From Bombus terrestris (lineage: Eukaryota; Arthropoda; Insecta; Hymenoptera; Apidae), in contig NC_063279.1 in the NCBI RefSeq assembly GCF_910591885.1, positions 11,594,001 to 11,658,000 on the forward strand: 64,000 bases of DNA. Reading direction: 5' to 3'. A program made the translations under genes and the position numbers. Below are positions 37,782-50,063 of this stretch, piece by piece. Each line of letters starts with the position of its first letter. Position 1 is the first letter of the stretch. Under the pieces are notes generated by a model. It was not told the origin of the DNA. It did no database searches and worked only from the letters and a program-made list of their open reading frames with translations.

Positions 37782-38051
37782 CATAAACAGGTCTCGACAC
37801 TCTCTAGAGAAAAGCGCTCAAAATTTGAGTTGTGAAAAATCAATATGGAAGACAACAAAGTTCTTGTTATTACAAGACAAACAAAGATGCATAGAATGCC
37901 TCTGTTTCTGTCTGAGACATGTATAGCATATCATGCACGCACAGGACGGAAACCATTTTGCCTTCCATATTGATTTTTCTCGACTCAATCTTCGAACAAT
38001 TTCTGTCATGCTTTCGCCCACTTTTAGTATGAGTATCGAGACCTGTTTATA
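37782..38051. mobile_element. Small fold-back (MITE-like) element, about 270 bp
   Basis: The left end CATAAACAGGTCTCGACAC and the right end, reverse-complemented ATAAACAGGTCTCGATACTC, form terminal inverted repeats. Inside, GAAAAATCAATATGGAAG (about 37834) has its reverse complement at about 37962-37980. The arms are roughly 75-90 bp around a non-repeated centre. No family was recognised and no clear target duplication was found. Confidence 0.65.
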
Positions 38052-38089
38052 TGATCCCAGATGGAGGTTTCTGCGTTTTTTAAACTTTT

Positions 38090-40350
38090 ACGTACAACTT
38101 CATACAATAGAAGAAGATAGCCAGGATACAAGGGACAAAAAGTGTTCTTGAACCGATTTTTATTATGCATCATTATGATGCACCATTCGATAACTCACCA
38201 AAAGAAAACATCATAAATCAATTTTCAGCGCTCTATCTTGACCAGAAGGGTAGTTACAGAGTGAATTCGAATTATCTCTTTTTATCCTATTTTCCCAATT
38301 TAATGGCATGCAAAAATTCTACATCGTTATAGACACGATCATGTATGTTGAAAACTTCTTTTAGATTTTTTCGCTGCGAACCTTAAGTGAAAAAAATTAA
38401 AAATGCTGAAAAATTTAGATTTCGTATAGAAGTTTTAGAACGATCACTTTCTTATCTTTATACTAACGACGTGCCAGTATGACTATTATTCTCAATCTTA
38501 AGACTCAACCCAAGACCAATGATCTTTCGTGAACCATACTTAGTAGGTAATCACTGATCTTTTACCTGAAGGGACACATTACGGAGCAGGACAATAAAGT
38601 AATAAAGTAATAAAGTAATAAGGTCTTAAGTTGGATTAAATAATGTGGTTTAACTTGTGTTGTAATTTAAAGATAATGAAATGCAGGGGACACTGGTAAA
38701 ATATTGTTTTTCTATTGAAAAGGCTATCAATACGTTTATTTGTACCATTGAATATTAAAATATTGAAGTAAACAAAGAACGATACGAAAGTTTTGAATTA
38801 CAGACTATGACAGTTTTAGATAAGTAATAATATTATAGAAAAATGACATATACTATTATGTGAAATTAAAATTATTTGATGAATATGTTATACTTACCTA
38901 AGTGGAAAGATACGCTTCAATTACGAAACAACACTTTGAGTAGGTATAAGAATGAACCAGGTAGGAGATAGCATTGATGCTTAAAATATCATTAACAATT
39001 AGGAACTTTTCAAATAATGACAGGAATTTTCAGGGAAAAAAAATAGAATAAAAATTAAGCTAAAAGGTTTACATTCAGCAAATCCCTTAATTTTCCCAAA
39101 TATTTTCACATGACAATTATAATTGAGCATAAGATCGAAAACACTAGATGGAGGGTTGCTACATATAACAATTAGCCATTTTTGTGGATGAATCTCTGAT
39201 TTTTTAATAAAGCAATTACTTTTCAATTTAAGAAAGAATGATAGTTTTTCCCAATGTATTGTCTTCAGAATCCCTACATAAAAGAGGAGATCATAAATAC
39301 GAAAATAATAATTTTCAAAAAGAATGAATACCATCCCTGTCCATTTACTCAACATTAGAAGATCTAATACTGATTTTATACATTTATATATAAAATATTA
39401 AATGTTAATATATTAAATGAATATCCGTAACAGTAAAACAATACGTGGTTGAAGGATCGACGGAGTAAAATGTGTCCCAAAATTATTTGCATGTACATTT
39501 TATGATAAAATATTTCTAAAATACTTTTAGAACACTTTTAAATGAACGCCGTTTGTTGTCGTGTAGTAAATAATGGGAAGAAAATCGATGTAATAACAGA
39601 AAAGTGGATCGCTGTGACGCGCACGAACCTGCGATAAAAAAATTCACAGCGGTACCATAAAGGAATATACAAGATACCTTGATCACTCCGCTATCCACAA
39701 CGTTGAATGAGAAATTGATAGTCATATGGTACAAGATAAGGGACATATACATTTTCAATTGATTAAATCAATTTAATTCCTTTTATTTGTATATTACTTT
39801 TTCGAACGCACAAATATTAAAAATCATACAATATACTCACTGCGTAAAAAGAATGCAAAATTTGAAAATATTAATCACATTTCTACCTGAAAATTTTCAA
39901 GGAAATTGGTTTTTGACTTTTTTAACTACCACACAAAAAAATTTGAAGGGTTTTTTCCAAAAAATCTAGGAAGGGTTGAGAATAATAGTCATACTGGCAC
40001 GTCGTTAGTATAAAGATAAGAAAGTGATCGTTCTAAAACTTCTATACGAAATCTAAATTTTTCAGCATTTTTAATTTTTTTCACTTAAGGTTCGCAGCGA
40101 AAAAATCTAAAAGAAGTTTTCAACATACATGATCGTGTCTATAATGATGTAGAATTTTTGTATATTGTTAAATAGGGAAAATAAGATTAAAACGGATAAT
40201 TCAAATTCATTCTGTAACTATTACCATTTTGGTCGAGGTAAAAGGTTGAAAATTGTTTTACGATGTTTTCGTTTGGTAAGCTTACCTTTTGGTACGGTAC
40301 AGCAAAACCGGTTCATGCACACTTTCGAGCTCCTTATCTTGCTACATCCT
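38090..40350. mobile_element. Long inverted-repeat (fold-back) structure, about 2.2 kb
   Basis: Bases 38311-38495 and 39976-40160 are reverse complements over 185 bp with a single mismatch by eye (in ACATCGTT versus ACATCATT). The similarity continues outward at lower identity to about 38090 and 40350 (for example GTTACAGAGTGAATTCGAAT versus GTTACAGAATGAATTTGAAT). The 1.48-kb centre holds only short open frames with no recognised domain. It may be a non-autonomous fold-back transposon. The termini and target duplication could not be fixed. Confidence 0.75.
38593..38624. repeat. 8-bp tandem repeat (AATAAAGT)n
   Basis: Four copies of AATAAAGT, the last altered to AATAAGGT, inside the fold-back centre. 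Confidence 0.85.
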
Positions 40351-40410
40351 TTACGTAAATAAATTATTGACATTGAAAACATTTTATTCAGTCAGTAAGA
40401 AGCATTCTAC

Positions 40411-40441
40411 ATGATGATGATGATGATGATGATGATGATAA
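40411..40441. repeat. (GAT)n microsatellite, followed by AAT-rich units
   Basis: Ten consecutive GAT/ATG units run into AATGATAATATAATAATAAT-type sequence up to about 40490. Confidence 0.9.
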
Positions 40442-41719
40442 TGATAATATAATAATAATCAGAATAATCATAATAATTATAATAATATTAATTTATAATA
40501 ATTCATTCGTAATAACCATTTGTAATATACAGGTAAATCTCTCTCTCTCTCTCCCGTACGCGCTCACTTTCGCTCTCTCACATATACTGAATTGTCTTAG
40601 TACATAAATTATAGAAAATTCATCAATAAATGAAACATTACATTCTTCAGACTATGAATTAGTCAATAAATCATTTTATACTCATTTTTGCTGCAAAGAT
40701 ATTTTGTTTCTCCTTTTTTTAGTTTGTTATTCGGCAGCGTTGTTGGATTTGAAGGACTACTTTAAACTCCCTGCCCGCAGTAACGTTTACATACTTTGTG
40801 CTTCCTTTGTACATTGCTAAAAAATTCATACCTGCTATGCAGGTCAAAGATAACAAACTCTAAATACTTCTCTTCATAAGGCATAATATGTTCCATTATA
40901 TTTCACAACAAAATTACCGTATCAGTAAATGTGTAAATGAACAATAACACAACAATGTAAACGCAACTGACGCAGTTCTATTATTGTAAATCCATATTTC
41001 TATTGATTTGAGGTAGTGTATTCAATGTAACCCTATTACTTTGCTGCTATATGTTGTGTGTGGATATGTGTCTCATATGAATATTTTTCACACCCATACA
41101 CTTTTACTATAAGTCCAAAATATGTAAAACATATTAAGAAAATTTATCTTTAACAAACAGATGTAATCATAAATCTTTTAACTGAAATTTCTTCTCTACT
41201 TATTGCAAACAGCATGATATTTTTCAATGAGCATTTATAAACAGTTCAGAATGTAGAAATGAAGAATATACACTATGTATATATGTATATATATAAATAT
41301 ACACACACACACGCACACACACGAGTATAGTATTTAGTATTTTGGACTTACAGTTATTTCAGTTGTAAGTGTGCTTCAAAAATTATCATCTATGTATAAA
41401 GTATGAGAAAACTAAATGTCGGGCAAATTTTGAAACCGATTGTAATTTTTCATTAATTATTTTGTGCATGCCATACATTACACAGGCATGAGATTTTGTA
41501 AGTATACCTTGACATCATTAATCAAAATCTTCCCGCTATTCAGTATTCCAACTTCATTACCAAATACGACAAGGCTGCTGACATTAGGCTTGCTAGCACT
41601 TGTAAATAATGCCCAGCAATTGTGCTATTCTGTTAGTTTCTTTAACTATTATTTGATGAATAATTTATCACATTTTAATCGTCTTCACAGATTGAAAAAG
41701 AGAGGGCATATGTAACATC

Positions 41720-41801
41720 ATGCATTACCAAGTTGGCTCAATCTATGAACACTTTTGTAAAAAATATAACATCTATGGATGGTTGAGCCCTTGGTTAGCA
41801 T
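41720..41801 (+). ncRNA. Possible microRNA-like hairpin
   Basis: The 5' arm ATGCATTACCAAGTTGGCTC pairs with the 3' arm GAGCCCTTGGTTAGCAT. Paired blocks are ATGC, ACCAAG and GGCTCAA, joined by small bulges, with a G-T and a C-G pair after. The terminal loop is about 35 nt. The 82-nt length and ~20 paired bases resemble a miRNA precursor. I do not recognise a known miRNA, and there is no expression evidence. Confidence 0.3.
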
Positions 41802-43131
41802 ATAGCGAATTAGTACTTTTGAAGGTAATGCGGATCACTTCTGCAGGAACGACTACTGGATACAAATATCCATGTTATGATCTGCATTAAATGTATTTAC
41901 CATCATCCTTCCTTTATCTTAAAAGGAAACATTTGGGTTTAAAAAGATACCCAAAGTTATATCTAATATTTAAAAAATGGAACCTATTTAAGCACAAGAT
42001 ATGGATGCTCTTTACAATTTGATTGTACAAATTCTTTATTCTATTGCAGAAGTGATTTTCGCTCTAGTCTTCGTATATTAGTTTTTCTTTCAATATCACA
42101 CATACCCCCTCTCTAAGAAACTAAATACAGTAAACTTAAGTAGAAATCGAGAAATTGACAATATTAATTTTGAATTTTGACACATTCGTGTTATCCTTAT
42201 ATTACTTTTAATATAAGTTTAACAACTTAACCAAATCAATCTAAAGTTAAAACAATAAATACAATGCATAAACACATTGTAAAAAATTAAACTTAACATA
42301 AAATATGACTCACATCAAGATATAATAGCCTCAACAGTTTACCAGGGGAAAACACAAACGAAACATACATATAATAGTAAAACTATTTACTACACTACTC
42401 TAAAATAGCGAGAAAATCCTAAGACACGCGATATCGCACGATGAACAATATTTAGAAGTTGCAGAATATTTGCAATTTCTAAAATCATTTTCCTTATTAA
42501 ACTTGAATTTTCTAATTTTTGCATTGAATGTCTTGTGATTTTTACGCTTCTGTAACAATTAATTCAATATCATCCCTCCTGCTATGTTACTGGTTTCCTC
42601 ATCTATAGCTGGAGAATATCTCAAAATAAAGCAGAAAATTTTTCTGCTTTCAACTTGTACGTTTAACTTGCAATTTTAGATCTTGGAGCCGAAATCCATT
42701 ATTTGATTAATTGTGTCACGATTACACGTAATTTTCTTTTATAAGTTAAGCTCGTATGTACCTTGACATTATTCTTCATGTACTTAATATCGTCAGAATA
42801 TCGTTTCTTGTGACTTATGGAACATTTCAACTCCACAGATAAAAATTGATTTTAGACAACAATTAAAGATTAAAATCATTATTAACTATAATTATTAATT
42901 ACACGACCATTAGTATGTCTTATGTAGTAATAAATTACCATCGTGCTATTTTATTTCACCGTTGACGATTGTTGTTTTTATTACTAGTTGTTTATGAGTT
43001 ATTTAGCTTAACTTATTAACGAGTATTAATGGCATCTGCATTTGTCAAGAAGAATTGAAGTAAATTTGCATTTTACCTTAATTATTAATGCTGTACGAAA
43101 TTCAGCTTTTTCAAATTTTTATAAACTCGAT

Positions 43132-44863
43132 TTAGTGATGCCGTTTTTTCTTGAAACCTATAAGAAAATACAAATTGTATTGTAAATAAAATACTTCAGT
43201 ACGACATAAGCATATTTACTAAATTTAAATTTTTATATTAATTTTAAATTTAAATAACTAAATTGAAATATTTACTCTTTTTAGCTTTGCTTTTTTTCTG
43301 AGCTTTTCTCTTTTTAGCAGATACAGAAGATGATTCCCCGAAAGTTGTAATTTCTTCTCCAAGTGTACCAAGAGTTGTTATTTGGCGACGTCTGTGTTTT
43401 TCTTGTTTAGTAACAGGTAAGCGTGTCATATAATTTTCTTCATATTCTATCTTCCGTTTATTTTCTCGACCTAGACTAGCTTGTTTTTCCCCTAAACCGT
43501 GTTTATCTTCAATGGGCGCATCTAAATATTCTTCTTTTAACTCTCTTAAAACAGCACCTGATACTGCACGCCTACGAGCTCTTTCTCCTGATTTGCGAAT
43601 TTTTTCAGCAACTGTCTCATCTCCATCTGCAAATGAAAAATACGAAATATTTAATGTATTATAATTTTTTACCTTAAAATATTACAGCTGTTACACTGTG
43701 CAAATATACATTTATAAATACTGACCATAATGTACTGCAGCAAGTTTTGGTGGTACATAAATATTAGATTTTCTTGCCTGTGTTGGTTTAAAACCATCTA
43801 CTTTACCATCTTGATCACTATCAGATTCTTCATCATTACTATCAAATGCATCTGGATTCGCTTTAAAATTAGTTGGATCATCACTGTTAATAGTACCAGT
43901 TACTGCAGTCTTAACAAGTTTATCTATTTGATATTTTAGTTTGTGATCTATTGGTCGGATTTTTTCTAGGACAGTTCTTATTTCAATTAAGCGATCGATT
44001 GATGGATCTCCTTCTATACGTTCTCCTGAACATTTTCTCAAAACTACATAAGTCAAATTAATCAGATAAGAAAGTAACATATGATATTTCATTTCTAGGA
44101 AACTAAGACCCTTGTCCGTAGAAATTTCCCCATTTTTGACACGGACTAACATATTGTCTACAAGTTGATTAACTTGTAGAACATTAGCATTCATCTCCCC
44201 AAGCAAGCGAAAAGCCTGTGGGAGATCTCTTTGTTCCATTTCATCAATTGCCTGCAAACAGAATATTTCATTATTAAAATAACATATACAATTTAGATAG
44301 ACATATTATATACGTAAAAAAAAATTATGTACCCTCATTATTGTCATATTTTGTTTAAAAAAGAAAAAATTTTTATAAATAAACAATTCACAATAGGATA
44401 TTCATTCATAAAATGTTAAATTTTTATTTCACATGAATTCAAATATCCTTTAAGGACATCACTTAAAATTTCTACATAGTCTTTCACCGTATTTGACACA
44501 AGTTCAATATACAAAAATCGTTATGTATTCTATTTATTTCAATATTAATCACATTTTATTTAAAAAATGAAATACGCGCTAAATTCTGTTCGTAAAACTG
44601 AAGCGTAACCAATGTTTTTATATAAGTTTCACCCGAAAATTTGTAGAAAGGCTTAATTTTAAGAAAAATGTCGGACCCGTGAATGCACGGGAAAAAAGCG
44701 CAATAATCTGCTGCCATCTTTCCTATTTACTAATGGATGACAACGGAAAAAAAAACAATCAAAAATTTCCAATAGACCTGATAGAAAAATGCATTGATTT
44801 AGACAAACTGCATGGAAATTTATCAATGTAATATACTTAAAAGTTTCTACTCACCTGTACCAT
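43132..44863 (-). CDS. NGDN: Neuroguidin (Sas10/Utp3/C1D family)
   Basis: Nucleolar protein of small-subunit ribosome biogenesis. Vertebrate neuroguidin was also described as an eIF4E/CPEB partner. Exons: 44863-44855, 44251-43726, 43626-43276, 43157-43132, giving 303 residues (human about 315). The first coding exon encodes only M-V-Q. The Sas10/C1D helical domain follows (EMNANVLQVNQLVDNMLVRV, GLSFLEMKYHMLLSYLINLT), then RPIDHKLKYQIDKLVK. After an acidic linker come the motif NIYVPPKLAAVHY and RARRRAVSGAVLRELKEEYL. The C terminus is basic, with a Lys-rich tail ending F-K-K-K-R-H-H. A TTTCAG before AACAATG suggests the start codon lies in an internal exon with a 5' UTR exon further right. Confidence 0.93.
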
Positions 44864-45799
44864 TGTTCTGAAATAAAAATTAACCGAACAGATGCATATC
44901 TAAATAACGTAACTTGTAATTAAACGAGTCCCCACGTGGGACGATATTTTCCTTTTCGGGGGTATATTTTTTCGCTCGGAAAAGCTTGATCAAAACACCT
45001 TCTATTATGTAGTATAAATGTTTTCATTTTCTATTAAAATTAAACTTTTATCAACTTATAAATAATCATTTTTATATATTAAGAATTTATAATATAGAAA
45101 TGAAATAGATTAAATTGTTTATTAAGTAATATTTTACATTTATAAAAGATTCACTTCCTTTTCATTTGCAAGGATAAAAAATTGCGGGAATTTTAAGAGT
45201 AAACACACTAATTAACACTTTCTATATAATAATTAACATGCTAGATATCGTATTGAACATTAGGTATATTATTTCTCACAACTAAATTAGTCATAAATCA
45301 GAATAGCGTAAAATAAAATGATTTAAATAAAAAAATATCTAAAATAAATATTGTTTTCAATACGAGCAGTAAAAGCTAGATAGAGGAAAATAGAATTGTC
45401 GCACAGGAAAATCATTTTGTTTTTATTCATCTCTTGTATTTTTTCTAAATTTTATCAAATATAAGTAGCCGCTTATGAAAATTATGAAGTTCCTCTTGTT
45501 TTAACAATTCTATTGGTAAATGTTACTGTTACTATTTACTATGTATTGATAAATGTGGTAGTATAAAAAATAACATGTGTATATGACCGTGCGTGCACGT
45601 GTAACTGAAAATAAACCTGCTAGGGAATTTTATAAAGAATCATGCTTGTATTATTTTACCAACAAATGTTTCGAAACAAACTTCATGTTGAAGTAAATTT
45701 CATTTTTGACGTGAACGCAGTAGGAACTCTACGAGTAGCGATTAAGAATAACGTAAGAGGTACGGCGTGGCGCGCCTTTAACAAAAACAATATTAAAGA
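44864..45799. promoter_or_regulatory. Divergent promoter region between neuroguidin and TM9SF4, with a CACGTG palindrome
   Basis: CCCACGTGGG at 44932-44941 is a perfect 10-bp palindrome centred on a CACGTG E-box. It lies about 70-80 bp upstream of the neuroguidin ATG. This is a typical Myc/Max site context for ribosome-biogenesis genes. The rest of the spacer is AT-rich with no exon seen, apart from the TM9SF4 leader near 45700-45800. Confidence 0.5.
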
Positions 45800-48739
45800 A
45801 TGGTAAGTATTTTTCGTTTATTATTTTCGTGTGTTTAAAAGTTATTAAGATTGAATACCACAAAATAAAAGTATTTATTGAATTGATGTGGCGGTTCTTT
45901 TCAGTATAGTATTTTCTGTCTTCATAGTATTCGTAAAGTACAATGCCATTAGTCTGTCAGAAACTTAATTACGTTTTATCACAATTACTCAAAAAATGTT
46001 TTAAGGATTAGTGTCATTAAGTTTCGTAATTGATTGAAATTGGTAAGACGTATCTCTGGTAGAAGATAATGTGAGCATATCCACATTTGTATTTATAAAT
46101 AAATCATATTTCAATTTATCCTATTGGACATATAGTCGTTTTTAAAAATATCAATTATTTAATTAAGATATAGTAAAACATGTACCACATAAATTATGCT
46201 TCTGTTAACAGGGAAGATTAAAACAAGGCAGTGCAATATTTGTAATAATATCATTATTAATTGAAACAAATGGTTTCTATGTGCCTGGTGTTGCCCCTGT
46301 GGAATTTAAAAAGGGACAAAAAATTGATGTTAAAGCAGTGAAAATGACCAGCACTCATACACAATTACCATATGAATATTATTCTGTTCCATTTTGTATA
46401 CCAAAAAATGGAACTTTTATTTACAAATCAGAGAATTTAGGAGAAGTATTACGTGGTGACAGGTAAGATTTTCTAACTATCACTATATTCTGAAAAAGTA
46501 ATTTGATTCATTGTTACATAGAATTGTAAATACACCATATGAGGTATTAATGGCAGACGATATAAGCTGTAGATTATTATGTCATGGACCATCTAATCTT
46601 ATGACATGGAATGAAGAAGAGTCGCAACGTGTTATAGAACGCATTCAACATGATTATACTGTGCATTTGTAAGCATATATTTGCATTATAATTTATATTA
46701 ATATATAGTTACAGTAATTTTTATCTGTTCTTAGGTTAATTGATAATTTACCAGCAGCAACAAAAAAGGTTCATAAAGATACAAATAACGTAATCGTATA
46801 TCATGGATATCGTTTGGGTGGTATCATGAATGACCAATATTACATTAATAATTATCTTAAACTAAAATTAAGTTACCATAGATATGGAGAGTTAGTATAA
46901 AAAGCATCAGTTGATATGTAAATGATATTTCAAACTATAATTATTTTTTTGCTTTTCATAGAAATGAATTTAGAGTAGTTGGATTTGAAGTAGAAGCTCG
47001 TTCAGTTGATGTAAGCCAACTAAAGTTTGATGGAAATACTTGTATAGTGCCCACACATCCTCAGGCAAATCCTCAATTTGTTAGTCCCAAAGGAACCAAG
47101 CTTCTGTTCTTATATTCTGTGGAGTGGAGACAATCTGATGTGAGTTGGGCAAGTAGATGGGATATATATTTGGGAATGAGTGATGTTGAAATTCATTGGT
47201 TTTCAATCACCAATTCACTGGTTGTAGTCTCTTTCCTTTCTGGTAAATATACATCATACTCTATACTTTTAAGTCCTTTGATTGCTTTGAAGTTTATATA
47301 CAAAGTCTTGAATAAAATTATGTAGGGATCTTAACTATGATCATGATTCGAACACTAAGGAGAGATATTGCACGTTATAATGCTGGTGAAAGTGACAGTT
47401 TAGCAGGTTTAGATGAAGCAATTGAAGAAACTGGATGGAAACTTGTTCATGGAGATGTATTTCGACCACCACCAAATCCTCGATTATTTGCCGCTGTGAT
47501 AGGCAGTGGAATTCAAATATTTTTTATGGCTTTAATCACAATATGTAAGGTTCTATATTGTTGTATGAAAGAATACCATACATTACTAAATATTTTTATA
47601 CTACTTCTCTTATATACCTTTAGTTTTTGCTATGTTGGGAATGCTTTCTCCTGCCAGTAGAGGTGCACTTGGAACCTGTGCAATATTTCTTTATGTGTCT
47701 TCTGGTGTAATTGCTGGATATTTTTCTGCACGACTTTATAAAACAATGCGTGGTCGAAAATGGAGAAGGACAGCATTACTAGTAAGGACAAAATGGGTTA
47801 ATATAAGATATAAAGATAATATAAAATTTACTATATTACTATATAATTTATTACAGACGGCAACACTGTATCCTGGAATAGTGTTTACTACCTGTTTCTT
47901 TTTAAATTTCTTTATATGGGGAAAGCATAGTTCTGGTGCAGTACCATTTACAACAATGTTAGCATTATTATGTTTATGGTTTTGTATATCACTTCCTCTT
48001 GTATACCTTGGATATTTCTTCGGATATCGAAAACAACCTTTCACACATCCCGTTAGAACAAATCAAATCCCCAGACAAGTTCCTGATCAGTTATGGTACA
48101 TGAACCCAATACTCTGGTAAGTTTAAAGAATTTATTAATATGTTAAGAAATAATAATAATAATATGTTAAGAAATATGTATATACATATATATGTATATC
48201 AATTTCATTATATTGCAAACAAAATGTTTATTATAATTATTACAGTACGCTAATGGCTGGAATTCTTCCGTTTGGCGCTGTTTTTATAGAATTATTTTTC
48301 ATTCTAACAGCGTTATGGGAAAATCAATTTTATTATCTTTTCGGATTCCTCTTCCTCGTTTTCTGTATACTTGTCATTTCTTGTTCTCAAATATCCATAG
48401 TTATGGTCTATTTCCAGTTATGTGGAGAAGTGAGTAATAAACAATTATTTTCAATTGTGTTTATAGCATATATACTTATGTTATTTTATTCGTTATTAGG
48501 ATTACCGATGGTGGTGGAGAAGCTTTATTGTTAGTGGAGGATCAGCTATATATGTCCTAGCCTACTCAATTTTTTATTTTATGACAAAATTAGAAATAAC
48601 AGAACTAATTCCAACACTTTTATATTTTGGTTACACTGCATTAATGGTATTAACGTTTTGGTTATTAACAGGTACAATAGGTTTCTTTGCTGCTTATGCA
48701 TTTATTCGTAAAATATATGCTGCTGTAAAAATAGACTAG
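45800..48739 (+). CDS. TM9SF4: Transmembrane 9 superfamily member 4
   Basis: Nonaspanin of the Golgi/endosomal system, involved in sorting and phagocytosis. Exons: 45800-45802, 46212-46462, 46522-46668, 46735-46890, 46962-47242, 47326-47544, 47624-47781, 47857-48116, 48246-48429, 48500-48739, giving 632 residues (human 642). The first coding exon holds only the ATG, directly before donor GTAAGT. A signal peptide follows (GRLKQGSAIFVIISLLIETN), then the family start NGFYVPGVAPVEF and a luminal domain with PYEYYSVPFC and ISCRLLC. Nine hydrophobic spans follow. The first is ITNSLVVVSFLSGILTMIMI, and later blocks include LTATLYPGIVF and FGYRKQPFTHPVRTNQIPRQ. The protein ends IYAAVKID, matching the C-terminal KxD/E Golgi-retention signal of the family. 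Confidence 0.96.
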
Positions 48740-50063
48740 TCAAATTAATCATTGGTGAAATCAATGATTAAAGAAGGTAACACATTTCCAATGTTACAAA
48801 ACATATTTAATTACTTTAAATTAAATGTTATGTATTAAATTAAATGTAATGTATGAAACCAAAATAGTACAATAGTTTCATTTTCGTTAGATTAATCTAA
48901 TTTGATTAAAAAGATGAGTAGTACATTTACCAAATAATATTCTTAAATATTATAAAATTATTTTGTTTATAACGAAAAATATGTAAAACTTACAAATGAA
49001 CAGAAAAAAGTTTTGATTAAAGGTCGTGATGTATAATTTAGTTCATTGCATTATTAATACATAATTTTCTTTTTTTATCGTTTATTACATATCTCAAATA
49101 AATATTTCGTTATTATTAAAGTACTTATAATTTATAAAACAGAGTACTGCTCACATTCAGCGAAGAATACATACATTCATATAAAGAAAATGCATAGACT
49201 ATATTAATATTACTTCCTTTTAACATAAAATTAAAAAATATATAAAAATATTAATAAATGTAATATTAATTATAGTCAATGCTAAATACAAAAATAATAT
49301 TAGTTCACAATTATTATATTTTTTATTGCAATAAAATAACAAGTTTGCAAGTTATATCTGTAGACATTTGTTACTAGACATGTATGCATCGAATGCATAT
49401 AATGTAACATTAAGGATGTAAAATTATGTCACTTACATTTGGATAACCTGGGATGTATATTTCTCCGTAATGTCATGTCATATAAAATGTTTATTAATTG
49501 TACGTAACAATTCACTTTTGGACTAATTATGAAGATCTATATTTTTAATTATTCAAGTATTATTCAAGTATGTTTAGTAAATCAGTAATGCTACGGTGTT
49601 TTATATATGAGATCTTTGATATTGGCTGATTAAATATATAAGACAGATATAAGTTTTGTACATGTTGCAATGATTATATTTGCGATTTTTAATATTCTTA
49701 TAGTGTGTTATATGTATTTATACACATTTTCCTTTCCAATAGAGTAGTTTGATAAAATAATGAAAAGAAGATTGGAGTATGTAAAGCGAAATAGTATTCA
49801 ATAATTTAATGCAGTTGAGATGTGTTATTGATCTGATTAATATAATAATGAGAATAAATAATATAAATATTTTATACTTAGAATAGTGTAAATAATATGT
49901 AACTAATATTTTTATCTTATATATATGAAGGTACACATAAAAATATGAATACTTTGAGCCTTATATTTTTATGTTTTAGTTTGTTTATAATTATTATTTA
50001 TAATCTATTTACTGCACTTTTTAAAATTAATACTAATAAATAGAAACATGTCTTTATGAAACT
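48740..50063. other. 3' flanks of convergent TM9SF4 and MPPE1
   Basis: Very AT-rich 1.3 kb that should contain both 3' UTRs. The short open frames have AT-driven composition and no recognisable product. Confidence 0.5.

Larger units (their letters stand above)
40351..43131. other. Intergenic DNA between the fold-back element and neuroguidin
   Basis: No protein-coding gene is seen. It contains microsatellites ((GAT)n 40411-40441, (CT)n about 40534-40553, (AC)n about 41292-41315) and a miRNA-like hairpin at 41720-41801. The part next to 43131 is the neuroguidin 3' flank. Confidence 0.5.

Noticed and set aside
38999..39355. Minus-strand open frame of 118 codons in the fold-back centre
   Set aside because: AT-driven Phe/Leu/Lys/Ile-rich translation with no domain recognised. 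It is not enough to call a transposase.
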